Made by a program: the position numbers and the translations under genes
Source: Lentilitoribacter sp. Alg239-R112
GTDB taxonomy: Bacteria; Pseudomonadota; Alphaproteobacteria; Rhizobiales; Rhizobiaceae
DNA: 64,000 bases
Direction: 5' to 3'
Assembly (NCBI RefSeq): GCF_900537175.1
Contig: NZ_LS999833.1
Coordinates: 1,612,001-1,676,000 of the forward strand
The notes under the pieces: model-generated
What the model was told of the DNA's origin: nothing
The model's input: only the letters and a program-made list of their open reading frames with translations
Databases searched by the model: none
Part shown: piece after piece, positions 35,228 to 45,092 of the stretch
Numbering within the stretch: the stretch's first letter is position 1
Layout: the number at the start of each line of letters is the position of its first letter

Positions 35228-37681
35228 ATGAGTGGATATGACGACGACATACCTTTTTTCGATGATGAAACCCCAACCCCGCCAACATCTGGCGGCTTGG
35301 GTATTGCGGCGCGTGCCATGGCGGCACGTCAGAAACCGACCTATTTAGATGGCCTAAATCCAGAGCAAACTGCAGCTGTTGAAACCATACGAGGACCTGT
35401 TTTAGTTCTTGCAGGCGCAGGTACTGGTAAAACACGTGTTCTTACGACACGAATTGCACATATATTAAACCAAGGACTAGCATATCCATCTCAAATTCTA
35501 GCCGTAACATTTACCAACAAGGCCGCCCGAGAAATGAAAGTTCGTATCGGCGATCTTGTGGGCAATGCTGTTGAAGGCATGCCGTGGCTTGGCACATTCC
35601 ACTCTATTGGCGTGAAGATGCTGCGTAAACATTGTGAGCTTGCCGGCTTACGTTCTGATTTTTCAATTCTCGATACAGACGATGTGATCCGTCTCATTAA
35701 ACAGCTCATCCAAGCCGAAGGCATCGACGATAAGCGCTGGCCTGCACGCCAGTTTGCAATGATGATCGACGGTTGGAAAAACAAAGGCCTTGCGCCACAT
35801 GAAATATCTGAAGGCGATGCGCGATCATTTGCAAATGGAAAAGGGCGCGAGTTATACGCTGCCTACCAAGATCGCCTTAAAACACTCAATGCATGTGACT
35901 TTGGTGACCTCTTGTGTCACCCCATCCGCATTATGCGTGGCCATCCCGATGTTCTAAAAGAATACCAGAGTAAATTTCGCTACATTTTGGTAGACGAGTA
36001 TCAGGATACAAACACATCACAATATATGTGGCTTCGTCTTCTTGCCCAGCGCCCGAACCCGGATGATGGTCCTGCTAACATTTGCTGTGTTGGGGATGAT
36101 GATCAATCCATTTATGGCTGGCGTGGGGCCGAAGTAGAAAATATTCTGCGTTTTGAGAAAGACTTCCCCGGAGCCGCAGTTATTCGTCTTGAGCGCAACT
36201 ATCGCTCAACTGAACATATCTTGGGCGCTGCGGGCCATCTCATCAGCCACAATGAAGGTCGGCTTGGCAAAACGCTTTTCACCGAACAAAAAGACCCTGA
36301 CGATGACAAGGTCAAGGTTCATGCAGCTTGGGATTCAGAGGAAGAAGCTCGCGACCTCGGTGACGAGATTGAACAACTCCAACGCAATGACCACAAACTC
36401 AACGACATCGCAATTCTAGTGCGAGCATCATTCCAAATGCGAGAGTTTGAGGATCGCTTCGTCACATTGGGACTGAATTACCGAGTTATCGGTGGGCCGC
36501 GCTTTTACGAGCGATTGGAAATTCGCGATGCTATGGCGTACTTCCGCGTTGTATGCCAACCAGCTGACGATCTTGCATTTGAACGCATTGTAAATACACC
36601 AAAGCGTGGTCTTGGCGACGCTGCAATTAAGCAACTTCATGATTATGCTCGAAGCAGAAATATTCCAATGTTTGCCGCAGCCGCTGAAATAATATTAACG
36701 GATGAGTTAAAGCCGCGCCCTCGAAAATCCCTAACAGAAGTTGTCCAAAATTTCCAACGATGGCAGGCTGAACTTGATAGGACACCACACACCGAACTTT
36801 CTGAGCAAATCTTAGAAGAATCCGGCTACACAGAAATGTGGCAAAAGGATCGTTCTGCAGAAGCACCCGGCCGTTTGGACAACCTTAAAGAGCTCATCCG
36901 ATCAATGGAAGATGAAGAATCTTTGCGCGGGTTTCTTGAGCGCGTTTCTCTCGTTATGGATGCTGAAAAGAATGAGGATTTGGATGCTGTTAATATCATG
37001 ACACTCCACTCCGCCAAAGGACTTGAATTCGAAACCGTCTTCCTCCCTGGTTGGGAAGAAGGTCTTTTCCCCCACCAGAGATCATTGGACGAAGGTGGTC
37101 GTACAGGTCTTGAGGAAGAAAGACGCCTTGCCTATGTTGGTATAACACGTGCAAAAAGACGTTGTCATATCTGGTTTGTTTCAAATCGGCGAATTCATGG
37201 CCTATGGCAATCCACAATCCCTTCACGCTTCATGGATGAGCTACCCGAAGCCCATGTCGAAGTGGCCGAAATGGACTCATCTTACGGCGGTTATGGTCGT
37301 GGGCAATCAGGTGGTCCCTACGGTTCATCGCGGTTTGATAAACAGGACAATTTTGGATCAAGTAGCTATCAGACACCGGGCTGGAAACGCGCGCAAGCCA
37401 ACAACTCAGATGCGCTGAAAAATAACTGGGGCAGTCGCTCCGGCCATTCAGTCGAACGCATGTCTTATGGGGAAAGTGGACCACGCGCTAAAACCATTGA
37501 AGGCGAACTGGTTGCTAAATCAAGCACAGACACCCCTTCTCCCTTTTCTAATGGTGATCGCGTGTTTCACATGAAGTTTGGCAACGGCAATGTTGTGAAT
37601 ATCGATGGTAATAAGCTTACAATCGAATTTGATCGCGCAGGGCAAAAGCGTGTCCTAGACAGTTTTGTAGAAACCGTTTAA
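35228..37681 (+). CDS. uvrD: UvrD/PcrA-type DNA helicase II
   Basis: 817 residues. An SF1A 3'-5' helicase for nucleotide-excision and mismatch repair. Motifs: Q-motif LDGLNPEQTAAV, Walker A VLAGAGTGKTRVL, Ia AVTFTNKAAREMK, II ILVDEYQDTN, III VGDDDQSIYGWRGAE, IV RLERNYRSTEHIL, V VNIMTLHSAKGLEFETVFLPG and VI RRLAYVGITRAKRR. A Gly/Ser/Tyr-rich linker (about 680-760) precedes a C-terminal Tudor-like domain (DRVFHMKFGNGNVVNIDGNKLTIEF), the RNA-polymerase-binding end of PcrA. No LexA-type box was seen upstream. Confidence 0.96.
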   Translation: MSGYDDDIPFFDDETPTPPTSGGLGIAARAMAARQKPTYLDGLNPEQTAAVETIRGPVLVLAGAGTGKTRVLTTRIAHILNQGLAYPSQILAVTFTNKAAREMKVRIGDLVGNAVEGMPWLGTFHSIGVKMLRKHCELAGLRSDFSILDTDDVIRLIKQLIQAEGIDDKRWPARQFAMMIDGWKNKGLAPHEISEGDARSFANGKGRELYAAYQDRLKTLNACDFGDLLCHPIRIMRGHPDVLKEYQSKFRYILVDEYQDTNTSQYMWLRLLAQRPNPDDGPANICCVGDDDQSIYGWRGAEVENILRFEKDFPGAAVIRLERNYRSTEHILGAAGHLISHNEGRLGKTLFTEQKDPDDDKVKVHAAWDSEEEARDLGDEIEQLQRNDHKLNDIAILVRASFQMREFEDRFVTLGLNYRVIGGPRFYERLEIRDAMAYFRVVCQPADDLAFERIVNTPKRGLGDAAIKQLHDYARSRNIPMFAAAAEIILTDELKPRPRKSLTEVVQNFQRWQAELDRTPHTELSEQILEESGYTEMWQKDRSAEAPGRLDNLKELIRSMEDEESLRGFLERVSLVMDAEKNEDLDAVNIMTLHSAKGLEFETVFLPGWEEGLFPHQRSLDEGGRTGLEEERRLAYVGITRAKRRCHIWFVSNRRIHGLWQSTIPSRFMDELPEAHVEVAEMDSSYGGYGRGQSGGPYGSSRFDKQDNFGSSSYQTPGWKRAQANNSDALKNNWGSRSGHSVERMSYGESGPRAKTIEGELVAKSSTDTPSPFSNGDRVFHMKFGNGNVVNIDGNKLTIEFDRAGQKRVLDSFVETV

Positions 37682-37748
37682 TCAATTTTCCGAATTTAAA
37701 CTTGAGTATTTAAGGAAAGTATTTGACTTGCGATTCAAGTTGGTATTT

Positions 37749-37773
37749 AAACATGATAAATTAAGTCATGTTT
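37749..37773. promoter_or_regulatory. RirA-type iron-responsive operator of the ferric-binding protein gene
   Basis: Arms AAACATGA and TCATGTTT are perfect complements separated by nine bases, containing TGA-N9-TCA (37754-37768), the iron-rhodo/IRO consensus. It lies 20 bases before the gene start and just after TTGACT (37723-37728) and TTTAAA (37746-37751), so a bound repressor would cover the transcription start. Confidence 0.65.
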
Positions 37774-37792
37774 GTAAAATAAGGAAATTAGC

Positions 37793-38824
37793 ATGCATAT
37801 TCGAGCAAAAAATCTAGTCACTTCAGTTATTGGGGCTTTGGCGATCACATTAAGCGCAAGCGCAGCTTATGCAGATGGCGAAGTAAATATCTACTCATCA
37901 CGTCACTATGACACAGATGATCGCCTTTATTCTGATTTCACAGAAGCAACTGGCATTAAGGTCAACCTTATTGAAGGTAAGATCAACGAATTGATCGAAC
38001 GTGTAAAGGCAGAGGGCACAAATAGCCCTGCCGATATTATGATTACAACAGATGCTGGCCGTCTGTATAAACTGGAGCAAGAACAACTTTTGCAAAAAGT
38101 CGAATCTATGACATTGAGCAAAGAAGTTCCCGCAAATCTTCGCCACCCAGAAGGTTATTGGTACGGTGTTTCAAAACGCGCGCGCGTCATTTTTTATGAC
38201 AAAGCGAAAGTCACTGAACCACCAATGACATACGCTGATCTAGCTGACCCTAAATATAAAGGTATGGTTTGCGCACGTAGCAGCACAAACATCTACATGC
38301 TTTCATTACTAGCGTCACAAATCGCACATAATGGCGAAGCTGCAGCCAAAACATGGGCAGAAGGCCTTCTTTCAAACCTTGCACGCGAACCACAAGGTGG
38401 CGACACAGATCAACTTCGTGGAATTGTATCCGGCGAATGCGCTATTGCCGTTGGTAATACGTACTACTTTGCTCGCGCACTCCGTAAAGATGTCAAAAAC
38501 CTTTCTGGTAGCACGGATAAGATTGGCTGGGTGTTCCCAGATCAAGAGGGCAATGGTACGCACGTAAACATCTCAGGTGCAGGTGTTACGAAAAATGCTC
38601 CAAACAAAGAAAATGCAGTAAAATTGCTTGAATATCTAACGAGTGAATCAGCACAAAACTATTTTGCTGCTGGTAATGACGAATACCCGGTTGTTGAAGG
38701 TGTTGCACTTTCATCATCCGTACAACAACTTGGTACTTTCAAAGAGGATAATTTGGGTCTTGAAGAGCTCGGCAAACACCAAGCAGCAGCGCAAAAAATC
38801 TATAATGAAATTGGCTACAAGTAA
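37793..38824 (+). CDS. Fe(3+) ABC transporter substrate-binding protein (FbpA/FutA type)
   Basis: 343 residues. A periplasmic binding protein that captures ferric iron for import. The signal peptide ends ...SASAAYA before DGEVNIYSSRHYDTDD. The YSSRHY start, RARVIFYDKAKV, and the adjacent tyrosines of GNTYYFARAL are the iron-coordinating signature of FbpA-like proteins. The C-terminal part (EYLTSESAQNYFAAGNDEYPVV) is also typical. AAGGAAA precedes the ATG. A near-ideal RirA-type operator covers the promoter, implying induction under iron limitation. A strong terminator follows, and the permease gene converges on it. Confidence 0.95.
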   Translation: MHIRAKNLVTSVIGALAITLSASAAYADGEVNIYSSRHYDTDDRLYSDFTEATGIKVNLIEGKINELIERVKAEGTNSPADIMITTDAGRLYKLEQEQLLQKVESMTLSKEVPANLRHPEGYWYGVSKRARVIFYDKAKVTEPPMTYADLADPKYKGMVCARSSTNIYMLSLLASQIAHNGEAAAKTWAEGLLSNLAREPQGGDTDQLRGIVSGECAIAVGNTYYFARALRKDVKNLSGSTDKIGWVFPDQEGNGTHVNISGAGVTKNAPNKENAVKLLEYLTSESAQNYFAAGNDEYPVVEGVALSSSVQQLGTFKEDNLGLEELGKHQAAAQKIYNEIGYK

Positions 38825-38859
38825 CCCCCAAAGCTTCTAAATTACTGAAGCTTCTTCTG

Positions 38860-38893
38860 ACTGGCTCTGATAACGTCTCAGAGCCAGTTTTTT
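38860..38893 (+). terminator. Intrinsic terminator of the ferric-binding protein gene
   Basis: An 11-bp perfect stem ACTGGCTCTGA/TCAGAGCCAGT with a 7-base loop is followed by a run of six T. Confidence 0.93.
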
Positions 38894-38924
38894 ATTGCCT
38901 TACAAAGAGGGAGCAGTCGATTAC

Positions 38925-40565
38925 TTATCGCGATCGATTAATGGTTGTGCAAAGCAGAATAACTGGCAACAACCCAAAGAAAACAATCATCAGTGATGGA
39001 ACGGCGGCAGCTTCCAATCTTTCGTCAGAGGCCAATCGATATGCTTGAACAGCAAGCGTATCAAAGTTAAATGGCCTCATGATCAATGTTGCAGGCAATT
39101 CTTTCATCACATCAACAAAGACAATCAACAGCGCTGTTAAAAGGCTTGGCCTCAAAAGCGGGAGATGGATTTGCCATAGCATTTTTTTAGGGGTTCGTCC
39201 CAAAACGCGCGCTGCCGCATCTATATTGACTTTAATCCCTGATATTCCACTATCAAAAGCATTAAGCGCGGCAGCCATATAACGAACCATATATGCTACG
39301 ATTAAAAGCGTGATGGAACCTGTAAAGAACAGTCCTGTTGAAAATCCTAAATGCTCCCTAGCCCAAGCATCTATAATATTATCAAGATGAGCGAACGGCA
39401 CAAGAAGCCCCACAGCGATAACTCCGCCGGGAACTGCATATCCAATACCTGCTATTATCGTTGCAAAACGGGACGCCAAACTTGGTGCTATTCTGGCACA
39501 AAAGCCAATGATTGTCGCCCCAATCACTGTCACCGCCGCCGCTGTTCCAGCAAGTATTCCAGAATTTTCCATAAAGTTCATATAGCGCTTTGAGAATGGA
39601 GAATGATCCCCCGTTAGTGCCATGTTACCCAGAACAATTAGCGGAATAATAAAACCAACAAGAACAGGTACCAAACACACAACTGTCGCACCCCATGCCT
39701 TGGCTCCATGAAGTATTTCGCGCTGATGGCGCTCGAGCTTTGCTCCCGCTGAATGCCGTTTTGCTGCACCGCGCTGAATTCGCTCAAGGCCAGCAAATAA
39801 AAGAGCAACGGTTAAAAGGCAAAGCGCTAATTGAGCAGCAGCGGCACGATCACCCAATCCAAACCATGCTGCATAAATTCCTGTAGCAAAAGTTTGAACA
39901 CCAAAATGCGCAACTGTCCCAAAATCCGCAATTGTTTCCATCAATGCTAACAAAACACCACCAGCTATTGCCGGCCGTGCAATTGGTATGGATATTCGCA
40001 AAAACGCAGAAATTGACGATGAACCTAAGGTTCGCGCAGCGAAATATGCTGTGGCGGATTGCTTTGCAAATGCTGTTCGCGCAAGTAAATAAACATAAGG
40101 GTACAATACAAATATCAACATCGTAGCACCACCACCAAGTGATCGTATCTCTGGGAAGTAATAGTCACGTGGGCCCCACCCCATAAAATCCCGTAAAGCT
40201 GTTTGCACAAAACCGGGATGATCCAGCAGATCTGTATAGGCATATGCAAGAACAAATGCGGGAAAAGCAAGCGGCAAAGCCAGCAGAATTTCCAAAACTC
40301 GGCGGAACGGAAATTTATAGGCGACGGTTAACCAAGCAGTCGCGGTTCCAATAATTGCGGTTCCAATACCAACAAATACAACCAGCAGAACCGTATTCCA
40401 TATAAACCCCGGAAGCACCGTTGCAAATAGGCTCCCCCATGTCTCCAACGTACCATTAGCGGCCGCTATAACAGCAGCAATCATTGGCAACACGCATATA
40501 GCGGATACAGCCCATGCGGCAGATTTTAACGTACGATGTTGCAAATAAACCCCAGCACTAAACAA
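38925..40565 (-). CDS. Iron ABC transporter permease, fused double domain (FbpB/AfuB type)
   Basis: 546 residues with about twelve membrane segments, made of two BPD-type permease domains in tandem. EAA-like cytoplasmic loops are visible in each half (TLGSSSISAFLRISIPIARPAIAGG and VLGRTPKKMLWQIHLPLLRPSL, at about 180-205 and 460-480). This architecture is standard for ferric-iron importers. It converges with the ferric-binding protein gene instead of following it, and no ATPase gene is nearby. The start is uncertain: TTG 40565, bounded by an upstream TGA, or TTG 40544, which has GGGG at good spacing. Confidence 0.9.
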   Translation of the reverse strand: MFSAGVYLQHRTLKSAAWAVSAICVLPMIAAVIAAANGTLETWGSLFATVLPGFIWNTVLLVVFVGIGTAIIGTATAWLTVAYKFPFRRVLEILLALPLAFPAFVLAYAYTDLLDHPGFVQTALRDFMGWGPRDYYFPEIRSLGGGATMLIFVLYPYVYLLARTAFAKQSATAYFAARTLGSSSISAFLRISIPIARPAIAGGVLLALMETIADFGTVAHFGVQTFATGIYAAWFGLGDRAAAAQLALCLLTVALLFAGLERIQRGAAKRHSAGAKLERHQREILHGAKAWGATVVCLVPVLVGFIIPLIVLGNMALTGDHSPFSKRYMNFMENSGILAGTAAAVTVIGATIIGFCARIAPSLASRFATIIAGIGYAVPGGVIAVGLLVPFAHLDNIIDAWAREHLGFSTGLFFTGSITLLIVAYMVRYMAAALNAFDSGISGIKVNIDAAARVLGRTPKKMLWQIHLPLLRPSLLTALLIVFVDVMKELPATLIMRPFNFDTLAVQAYRLASDERLEAAAVPSLMIVFFGLLPVILLCTTINRSR

Positions 40566-40720
40566 TCAATCAGATAATGAACCTATCAAAAGAACCCAAC
40601 AGGTTTTAATACTTGACTATTCTATGCATGTTTTAGCGTCAACTGATATGATTGTCACTAAGAGTTGTTGTTGACCTTCTCCAGCTGACATTCTAATAAA
40701 ACGGAAACAAAGGATGCATT

Positions 40721-41056
40721 ATGGATATTCGTCAAGTTACCGAAAATTATGCTGTTTCAGAGCAGATCACTGTTGAAGATATTGCCGAAATCAAAGCACA
40801 AGGCTTTAAATGCATTGTCTGCCATAGACCAGACGATGAAGAGCCAAATCAACCTCGTTTTGATGACATCAAACATGCGGCAGAAGCGGCGGGACTGAAA
40901 ATCCGCCATATCCCAGTAACAAGCGCCGGCCTAACAATGGAAGCCGTTCTTGAGATGGTGGATGCAATTGAAGAGATGGATCAACCAATGCTTGGTTACT
41001 GTCGTTCAGGAGCCCGCTCGACTGTAATATTCAAAAATGCCGAAGCCAAAATGTAG
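40721..41056 (+). CDS. TIGR01244 family sulfur transferase / phosphatase-like protein
   Basis: 111 residues. A compact dual-specificity-phosphatase-like fold (DUF442) with the phosphate-binding loop CRSGARS (C-x5-R) near residue 93 and the N-terminal NYAVSEQITVEDIAEIKAQGF typical of the TIGR01244 family. The same domain is fused to a metallo-beta-lactamase domain in Blh-type persulfide dioxygenases. Here it stands alone, so rhodanese-like or phosphatase chemistry are both possible. It is divergent from the iron permease gene, and its stop is two bases from the convergent gene's stop. Confidence 0.85.
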   Translation: MDIRQVTENYAVSEQITVEDIAEIKAQGFKCIVCHRPDDEEPNQPRFDDIKHAAEAAGLKIRHIPVTSAGLTMEAVLEMVDAIEEMDQPMLGYCRSGARSTVIFKNAEAKM

Positions 41057-41058
41057 TG

Positions 41059-41574
41059 TCATTGCCAATTGGCATTGATGTTCTTTTTGATGTTCCGAAG
41101 CCTCGCCTTTATGGATGCAGGCTCGGTTTCCATTGCAGAATTTATAACCACATCTAAGCCATCTCGAAATTCGTGATAAAGGTTGGCCAATTCATAAAGT
41201 CCATTATAGCCCCAAGCTCTAACGAATTTATTCTCATCTTCGGTTGCAAATCGGCAAAATTTGGCTAATTTATATCTAAGTTCTTCCGGTACTCTAAGCA
41301 TCGGCATAATCTGTAAAAGATGAAGTCTTGCCTGCCAGGTAGCTAATGCATCAGCATTATTATAAAATTCATATGTTCGGCTTTGATCCAGTAAAGCACC
41401 ATTCTCAAGTGCATGTTTGACCAGCCAAGTCGCTGCAGTTTGAAGGTTTTCTTCGGCAAGCACATCAAATAGCTGATCGACGAAAATCGAATCTGATTTT
41501 ATCAAATCATATAAATTGCCCAGATAGTCCGTTGATTTACCATCCCAATTAGATAATTGTTCTTTCAGATTCAT
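41059..41574 (-). CDS. Hypothetical helical protein
   Basis: 171 residues, not recognised by family. It appears fully alpha-helical and soluble, with HEAT-like pairs (TAATWLVKHALENGALLD; FVRAWGYNGLYELANLYHEF). It starts 6 bases after the stop of the upstream secreted FG-GAP protein gene, so the two are co-transcribed. There is no strong ribosome site, suggesting translational coupling. A HEAT-type scaffold would fit; no catalytic motif is visible. Confidence 0.7.
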   Translation of the reverse strand: MNLKEQLSNWDGKSTDYLGNLYDLIKSDSIFVDQLFDVLAEENLQTAATWLVKHALENGALLDQSRTYEFYNNADALATWQARLHLLQIMPMLRVPEELRYKLAKFCRFATEDENKFVRAWGYNGLYELANLYHEFRDGLDVVINSAMETEPASIKARLRNIKKNINANWQ

Positions 41575-41580
41575 ATCGAT

Positions 41581-42480
41581 CTATTTCCGGTCCAATCTAT
41601 AGACGGCACCATCTGCCGTACCCACAACTAAAGCTTTGTTGGAACTATCAACTAGAACAGCCTTATCTATGCTTGATGAAAAACTGACCGAACTTAGCTC
41701 CAAAACGGCTTCGTTTTTAAAGCTTATAAATCTTAGGTCTCTTCGGTTATTTGACGGCACAGCAAGATCCAAAACCCCATCACCATCAAAATCAGCAGTT
41801 GCAGATAAGCGCATTTCTCGCGAGCCAATAAAATGATTGGAAAAACCGTATACATCACCGACCTGCCTAAATGAACCATTCCGATAACTATAGAAAAATA
41901 ATGTACCGCCAATATGTGGTGTCCGCACAAATGCGATATCCTTGAAGCCTGTCCCACGATAATCGGCAATTCCTGCAATATTCAACCACCTATTTGCTAA
42001 ACCGTGATAACCAGTGGTCGCTTTTTCGATGAGCTTGCCATCATCCAGCCCGTATATCGTAACAGATGCGCCTTGATTGACCGAAGACTTGATTGTAATG
42101 ACCTCAGTCGTGCCATCGCCATCTAAATCTACCAAACGCGGATAACGATCTTCAAAAACCTCACTTTTGGGCAAGTGAAGTATTTGAACTGAACTATCAG
42201 CTGTCTCAACTAACAGCGCACCTGCCTCAATTGCGTCGCCTAAAATGCCATGAGCATAGCGCGTTGTGGGTTCACCGTACCAAGCTGATGAAATGTCAGA
42301 GTCACCTTCACCCGTTGCAATCAATCCATCTGGCAACCCATCAATCGCCTGGGTTCGAGTTTCCTCTACTATCTCGTATGGGAATTTCTCTGCATTAATC
42401 TGCTTAACACTCCACTCCAATGCGGATGCGCCGCTCAAACTCATTAGAAATAACAAAGTGGCTAAGAATATTTTTATCAT
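41581..42480 (-). CDS. Secreted FG-GAP/VCBS-like beta-propeller protein
   Basis: 299 residues. The signal peptide (IFLATLLFLMSLSGASA then LE) implies export. The mature part shows repeated calcium-binding-like loops DLDGDGTTEV and DFDGDGVLDLAVPS, plus IADYRGTGFKDIAF, each followed by a strand. This is the FG-GAP/VCBS propeller pattern. The partner is unknown. It is the first gene of a two-gene unit with the helical protein downstream and is divergent from uvrB. Confidence 0.8.
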   Translation of the reverse strand: MIKIFLATLLFLMSLSGASALEWSVKQINAEKFPYEIVEETRTQAIDGLPDGLIATGEGDSDISSAWYGEPTTRYAHGILGDAIEAGALLVETADSSVQILHLPKSEVFEDRYPRLVDLDGDGTTEVITIKSSVNQGASVTIYGLDDGKLIEKATTGYHGLANRWLNIAGIADYRGTGFKDIAFVRTPHIGGTLFFYSYRNGSFRQVGDVYGFSNHFIGSREMRLSATADFDGDGVLDLAVPSNNRRDLRFISFKNEAVLELSSVSFSSSIDKAVLVDSSNKALVVGTADGAVYRLDRK

Positions 42481-42590
42481 TAAAAAACTCGTTGTTGTTG
42501 AGCAACAAATCTAACAAAATCTACTGATTAGGAAAGGAAAACATTCCTGAACCTCTTCACATTTTTGTCAGTGCATACCATATTGTTCTT

Positions 42591-45074
42591 ATGTCAAAAT
42601 CGAACAAAAATTCACCCAAATCATCCTCTGGATTTGAGGAAGCCCCACAGGCACCTTTTGAGGGCGTTCCGCTTTCGGAAAACGTATCTGATTGGGCCGA
42701 TGAAATGCAAAAACTTGCTGAAGCAGAAACTGTGCCTAACCGGCGCAAAGTCGCATCCGATGCAGGCAAACATCGAAAACGTGCCGCAGCACAGCCAACT
42801 GAATCCAGATCGGCACGCGGAACGTCAATTGGTGGTACCAATGACCCTAAAAAACGCGCCGCCGCAGGTTTAAATCCTGTCGCGGGTTTAGATGTATCGG
42901 TAGAAGAAGCTGGCGTTCTGTCTGAGGGCGCAAATACTGCAACAGTTCAAGCACTCACTGATCTCATTACATCAGGAAATCCGCTCTTTAAAAATGGGAA
43001 ATTATGGGCACCTCACAGACCTGAACGACCAGAAAAGTCCGAAGGTGGTCATTCGCTCAAAATGGAAACTGAGTATGAGCCTGCGGGAGATCAGCCAACA
43101 GCTATCGCCGATCTCGTTGAAGGTATAAATGAAAATGAGCAAACGCAAGTGCTTCTCGGTGTAACAGGTTCTGGTAAAACCTTTACAATGGGCAAGGTTA
43201 TTGAAGAAACGCAGCGCCCCGCTATCATTTTAGCGCCCAATAAAACACTCGCAGCACAACTTTACTCGGAATTTAAAAACTTCTTCCCAAACAACGCTGT
43301 TGAGTATTTCGTATCTTACTACGATTACTACCAGCCAGAGGCTTACGTTCCGCGCACGGACACCTTCATAGAAAAAGAATCAACAATTAACGAACAAATT
43401 GACCGAATGCGTCACTCTGCGACACGAGCGCTTTTAGAGCGCGATGACGTTATCATTGTCGCGTCAGTTTCTTGTATTTATGGTATTGGTTCAGTTGAAA
43501 CATACTCAGCCATGAGCTTTGAACTCTCCGTTGGTGAGCAGATTGATCAGCGGCAGTTATTGGCAGATTTAGTTGCACAACAATACAAGCGGCGAGACAT
43601 GGATTTCCAACGTGGCTCATTTAGAGTACGCGGTGATACGGTAGAAATTTTTCCTGCTCACTTGGAAGATGCTGCTTGGCGCATATCCATGTTTGGTGAC
43701 GAGATTGAAACCATCACAGAATTCGATCCGCTTACGGGCAAGAAATTTGGTGATCTAAAATCCGTTAAGATGTATGCGAATTCACACTATGTGACACCGC
43801 GCCCGACGTTGAATCAAGCTATAAAGTCCATCAAAGATGAACTTAAGCATCGATTGCAAGAGCTTGAAAATGCTGGACGATTACTCGAAGCACAAAGACT
43901 TGAACAACGTACACGTTTTGACGTTGAAATGATGGAAGCCACTGGTGCATGCCAGGGGATTGAAAACTATTCTCGTTACCTAACCGGGCGCGAACCAGGC
44001 GAACCGCCGCCAACATTATTCGAATATATTCCAGATAATGCATTGGTTTTCATTGATGAGAGCCACGTTACAATCCCACAGATTGGTGCGATGTACCGAG
44101 GGGATTTTCGCCGCAAAGCAACTCTTGCAGAATATGGTTTTCGCCTTCCAAGCTGCATGGATAATAGACCATTGCGCTTTGAAGAATGGGATGCGATGCG
44201 CCCTCCTACGATTGGTGTATCGGCTACGCCGGGCAACTGGGAGATGGAGCAGTCGGGAGGTGTTTTTGCCGAACAGGTTATTCGTCCCACCGGCCTGATT
44301 GATCCGCCAGTTCAAGTTCGCCCAGCAACAAATCAAGTTGATGACGTTCTTGATGAAATTCGCAAAACAGCGGACGAGGGTTATAGAACCCTTGTAACCG
44401 TGTTGACCAAACGTATGGCAGAGGACTTAACGGAATATCTTCATGAGCAAGGCGTTCGCGTTCGGTATATGCACTCTGACATCGATACTCTTGAGCGTAT
44501 CGAAATCATCCGTGATCTTCGTCTTGGTGCTTTTGACGTTCTTGTCGGTATCAATTTGCTTCGCGAAGGCTTGGATATTCCCGAATGTGGTTTTGTCGCT
44601 ATTCTTGATGCAGATAAAGAAGGTTTTCTCAGATCGGAAACATCACTTGTACAAACAATTGGCCGTGCCGCACGTAATGTCGACGGCAAGGTTGTTCTAT
44701 ACGCAGATAAAGTGACTGGCTCCATGACGCGAGCCATGGAAGAAACCGGTAGACGCCGCGACAAACAAGTTGCCTATAACGAAGCCAATGGGATTACACC
44801 GGAAAGTGTAAAATCAAAAATCTCGGACATTTTGGACAGCGTTTACGAAAAAGATCATGTGAGTGCGGATGTTACCGGAAAAGACGGCAAAGGATTTGCA
44901 AAAGAAGGCCATATGGTTGGAGCGAATCTCAAAACCCACCTTGAAGCGCTTGAAAAGCAAATGCGTGACGCAGCTGCGGACCTTGATTTTGAAACAGCAG
45001 CACGTCTTCGCGACGAGATCAAACGTCTAAAGGCAAAGGAGCTTGATATTCTGGAAAATCCGACAGCAAAGTAA
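42591..45074 (+). CDS. uvrB: Excinuclease ABC subunit B
   Basis: 827 residues. The damage-verifying helicase-like subunit of nucleotide-excision repair. The conserved protein begins near residue 160 ([18 protein letters not shown]) with Walker [14 protein letters not shown], the beta-hairpin [29 protein letters not shown] (motif II region), GVSATPG, and helicase motifs [13 protein letters not shown] and [11 protein letters not shown]-terminal UVR domain ([20 protein letters not shown]) contacts UvrC. The first 155 residues are a charged, low-complexity extension absent from E. coli UvrB (673 residues) but seen in rhizobial relatives. It is divergent from the FG-GAP gene. Confidence 0.97.
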   Translation: MSKSNKNSPKSSSGFEEAPQAPFEGVPLSENVSDWADEMQKLAEAETVPNRRKVASDAGKHRKRAAAQPTESRSARGTSIGGTNDPKKRAAAGLNPVAGLDVSVEEAGVLSEGANTATVQALTDLITSGNPLFKNGKLWAPHRPERPEKSEGGHSLKMETEYEPAGDQPTAIADLVEGINENEQTQVLLGVTGSGKTFTMGKVIEETQRPAIILAPNKTLAAQLYSEFKNFFPNNAVEYFVSYYDYYQPEAYVPRTDTFIEKESTINEQIDRMRHSATRALLERDDVIIVASVSCIYGIGSVETYSAMSFELSVGEQIDQRQLLADLVAQQYKRRDMDFQRGSFRVRGDTVEIFPAHLEDAAWRISMFGDEIETITEFDPLTGKKFGDLKSVKMYANSHYVTPRPTLNQAIKSIKDELKHRLQELENAGRLLEAQRLEQRTRFDVEMMEATGACQGIENYSRYLTGREPGEPPPTLFEYIPDNALVFIDESHVTIPQIGAMYRGDFRRKATLAEYGFRLPSCMDNRPLRFEEWDAMRPPTIGVSATPGNWEMEQSGGVFAEQVIRPTGLIDPPVQVRPATNQVDDVLDEIRKTADEGYRTLVTVLTKRMAEDLTEYLHEQGVRVRYMHSDIDTLERIEIIRDLRLGAFDVLVGINLLREGLDIPECGFVAILDADKEGFLRSETSLVQTIGRAARNVDGKVVLYADKVTGSMTRAMEETGRRRDKQVAYNEANGITPESVKSKISDILDSVYEKDHVSADVTGKDGKGFAKEGHMVGANLKTHLEALEKQMRDAAADLDFETAARLRDEIKRLKAKELDILENPTAK

Positions 45075-45092
45075 TATAAACCTGAAAATTAC

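Noticed and set aside
40644..40657. RirA-like box upstream of the iron permease
   Set aside because: The symmetric element reads TGA-N8-TCA, one base short of the consensus spacing, and lies nearer the divergent TIGR01244 gene.
42481..42590. SOS (LexA) box upstream of uvrB, and likewise for uvrD and recN
   Set aside because: Read by eye, no GTTC-N7-GTTC or GAAC-N7-GAAC pair is present; only single half-sites occur.
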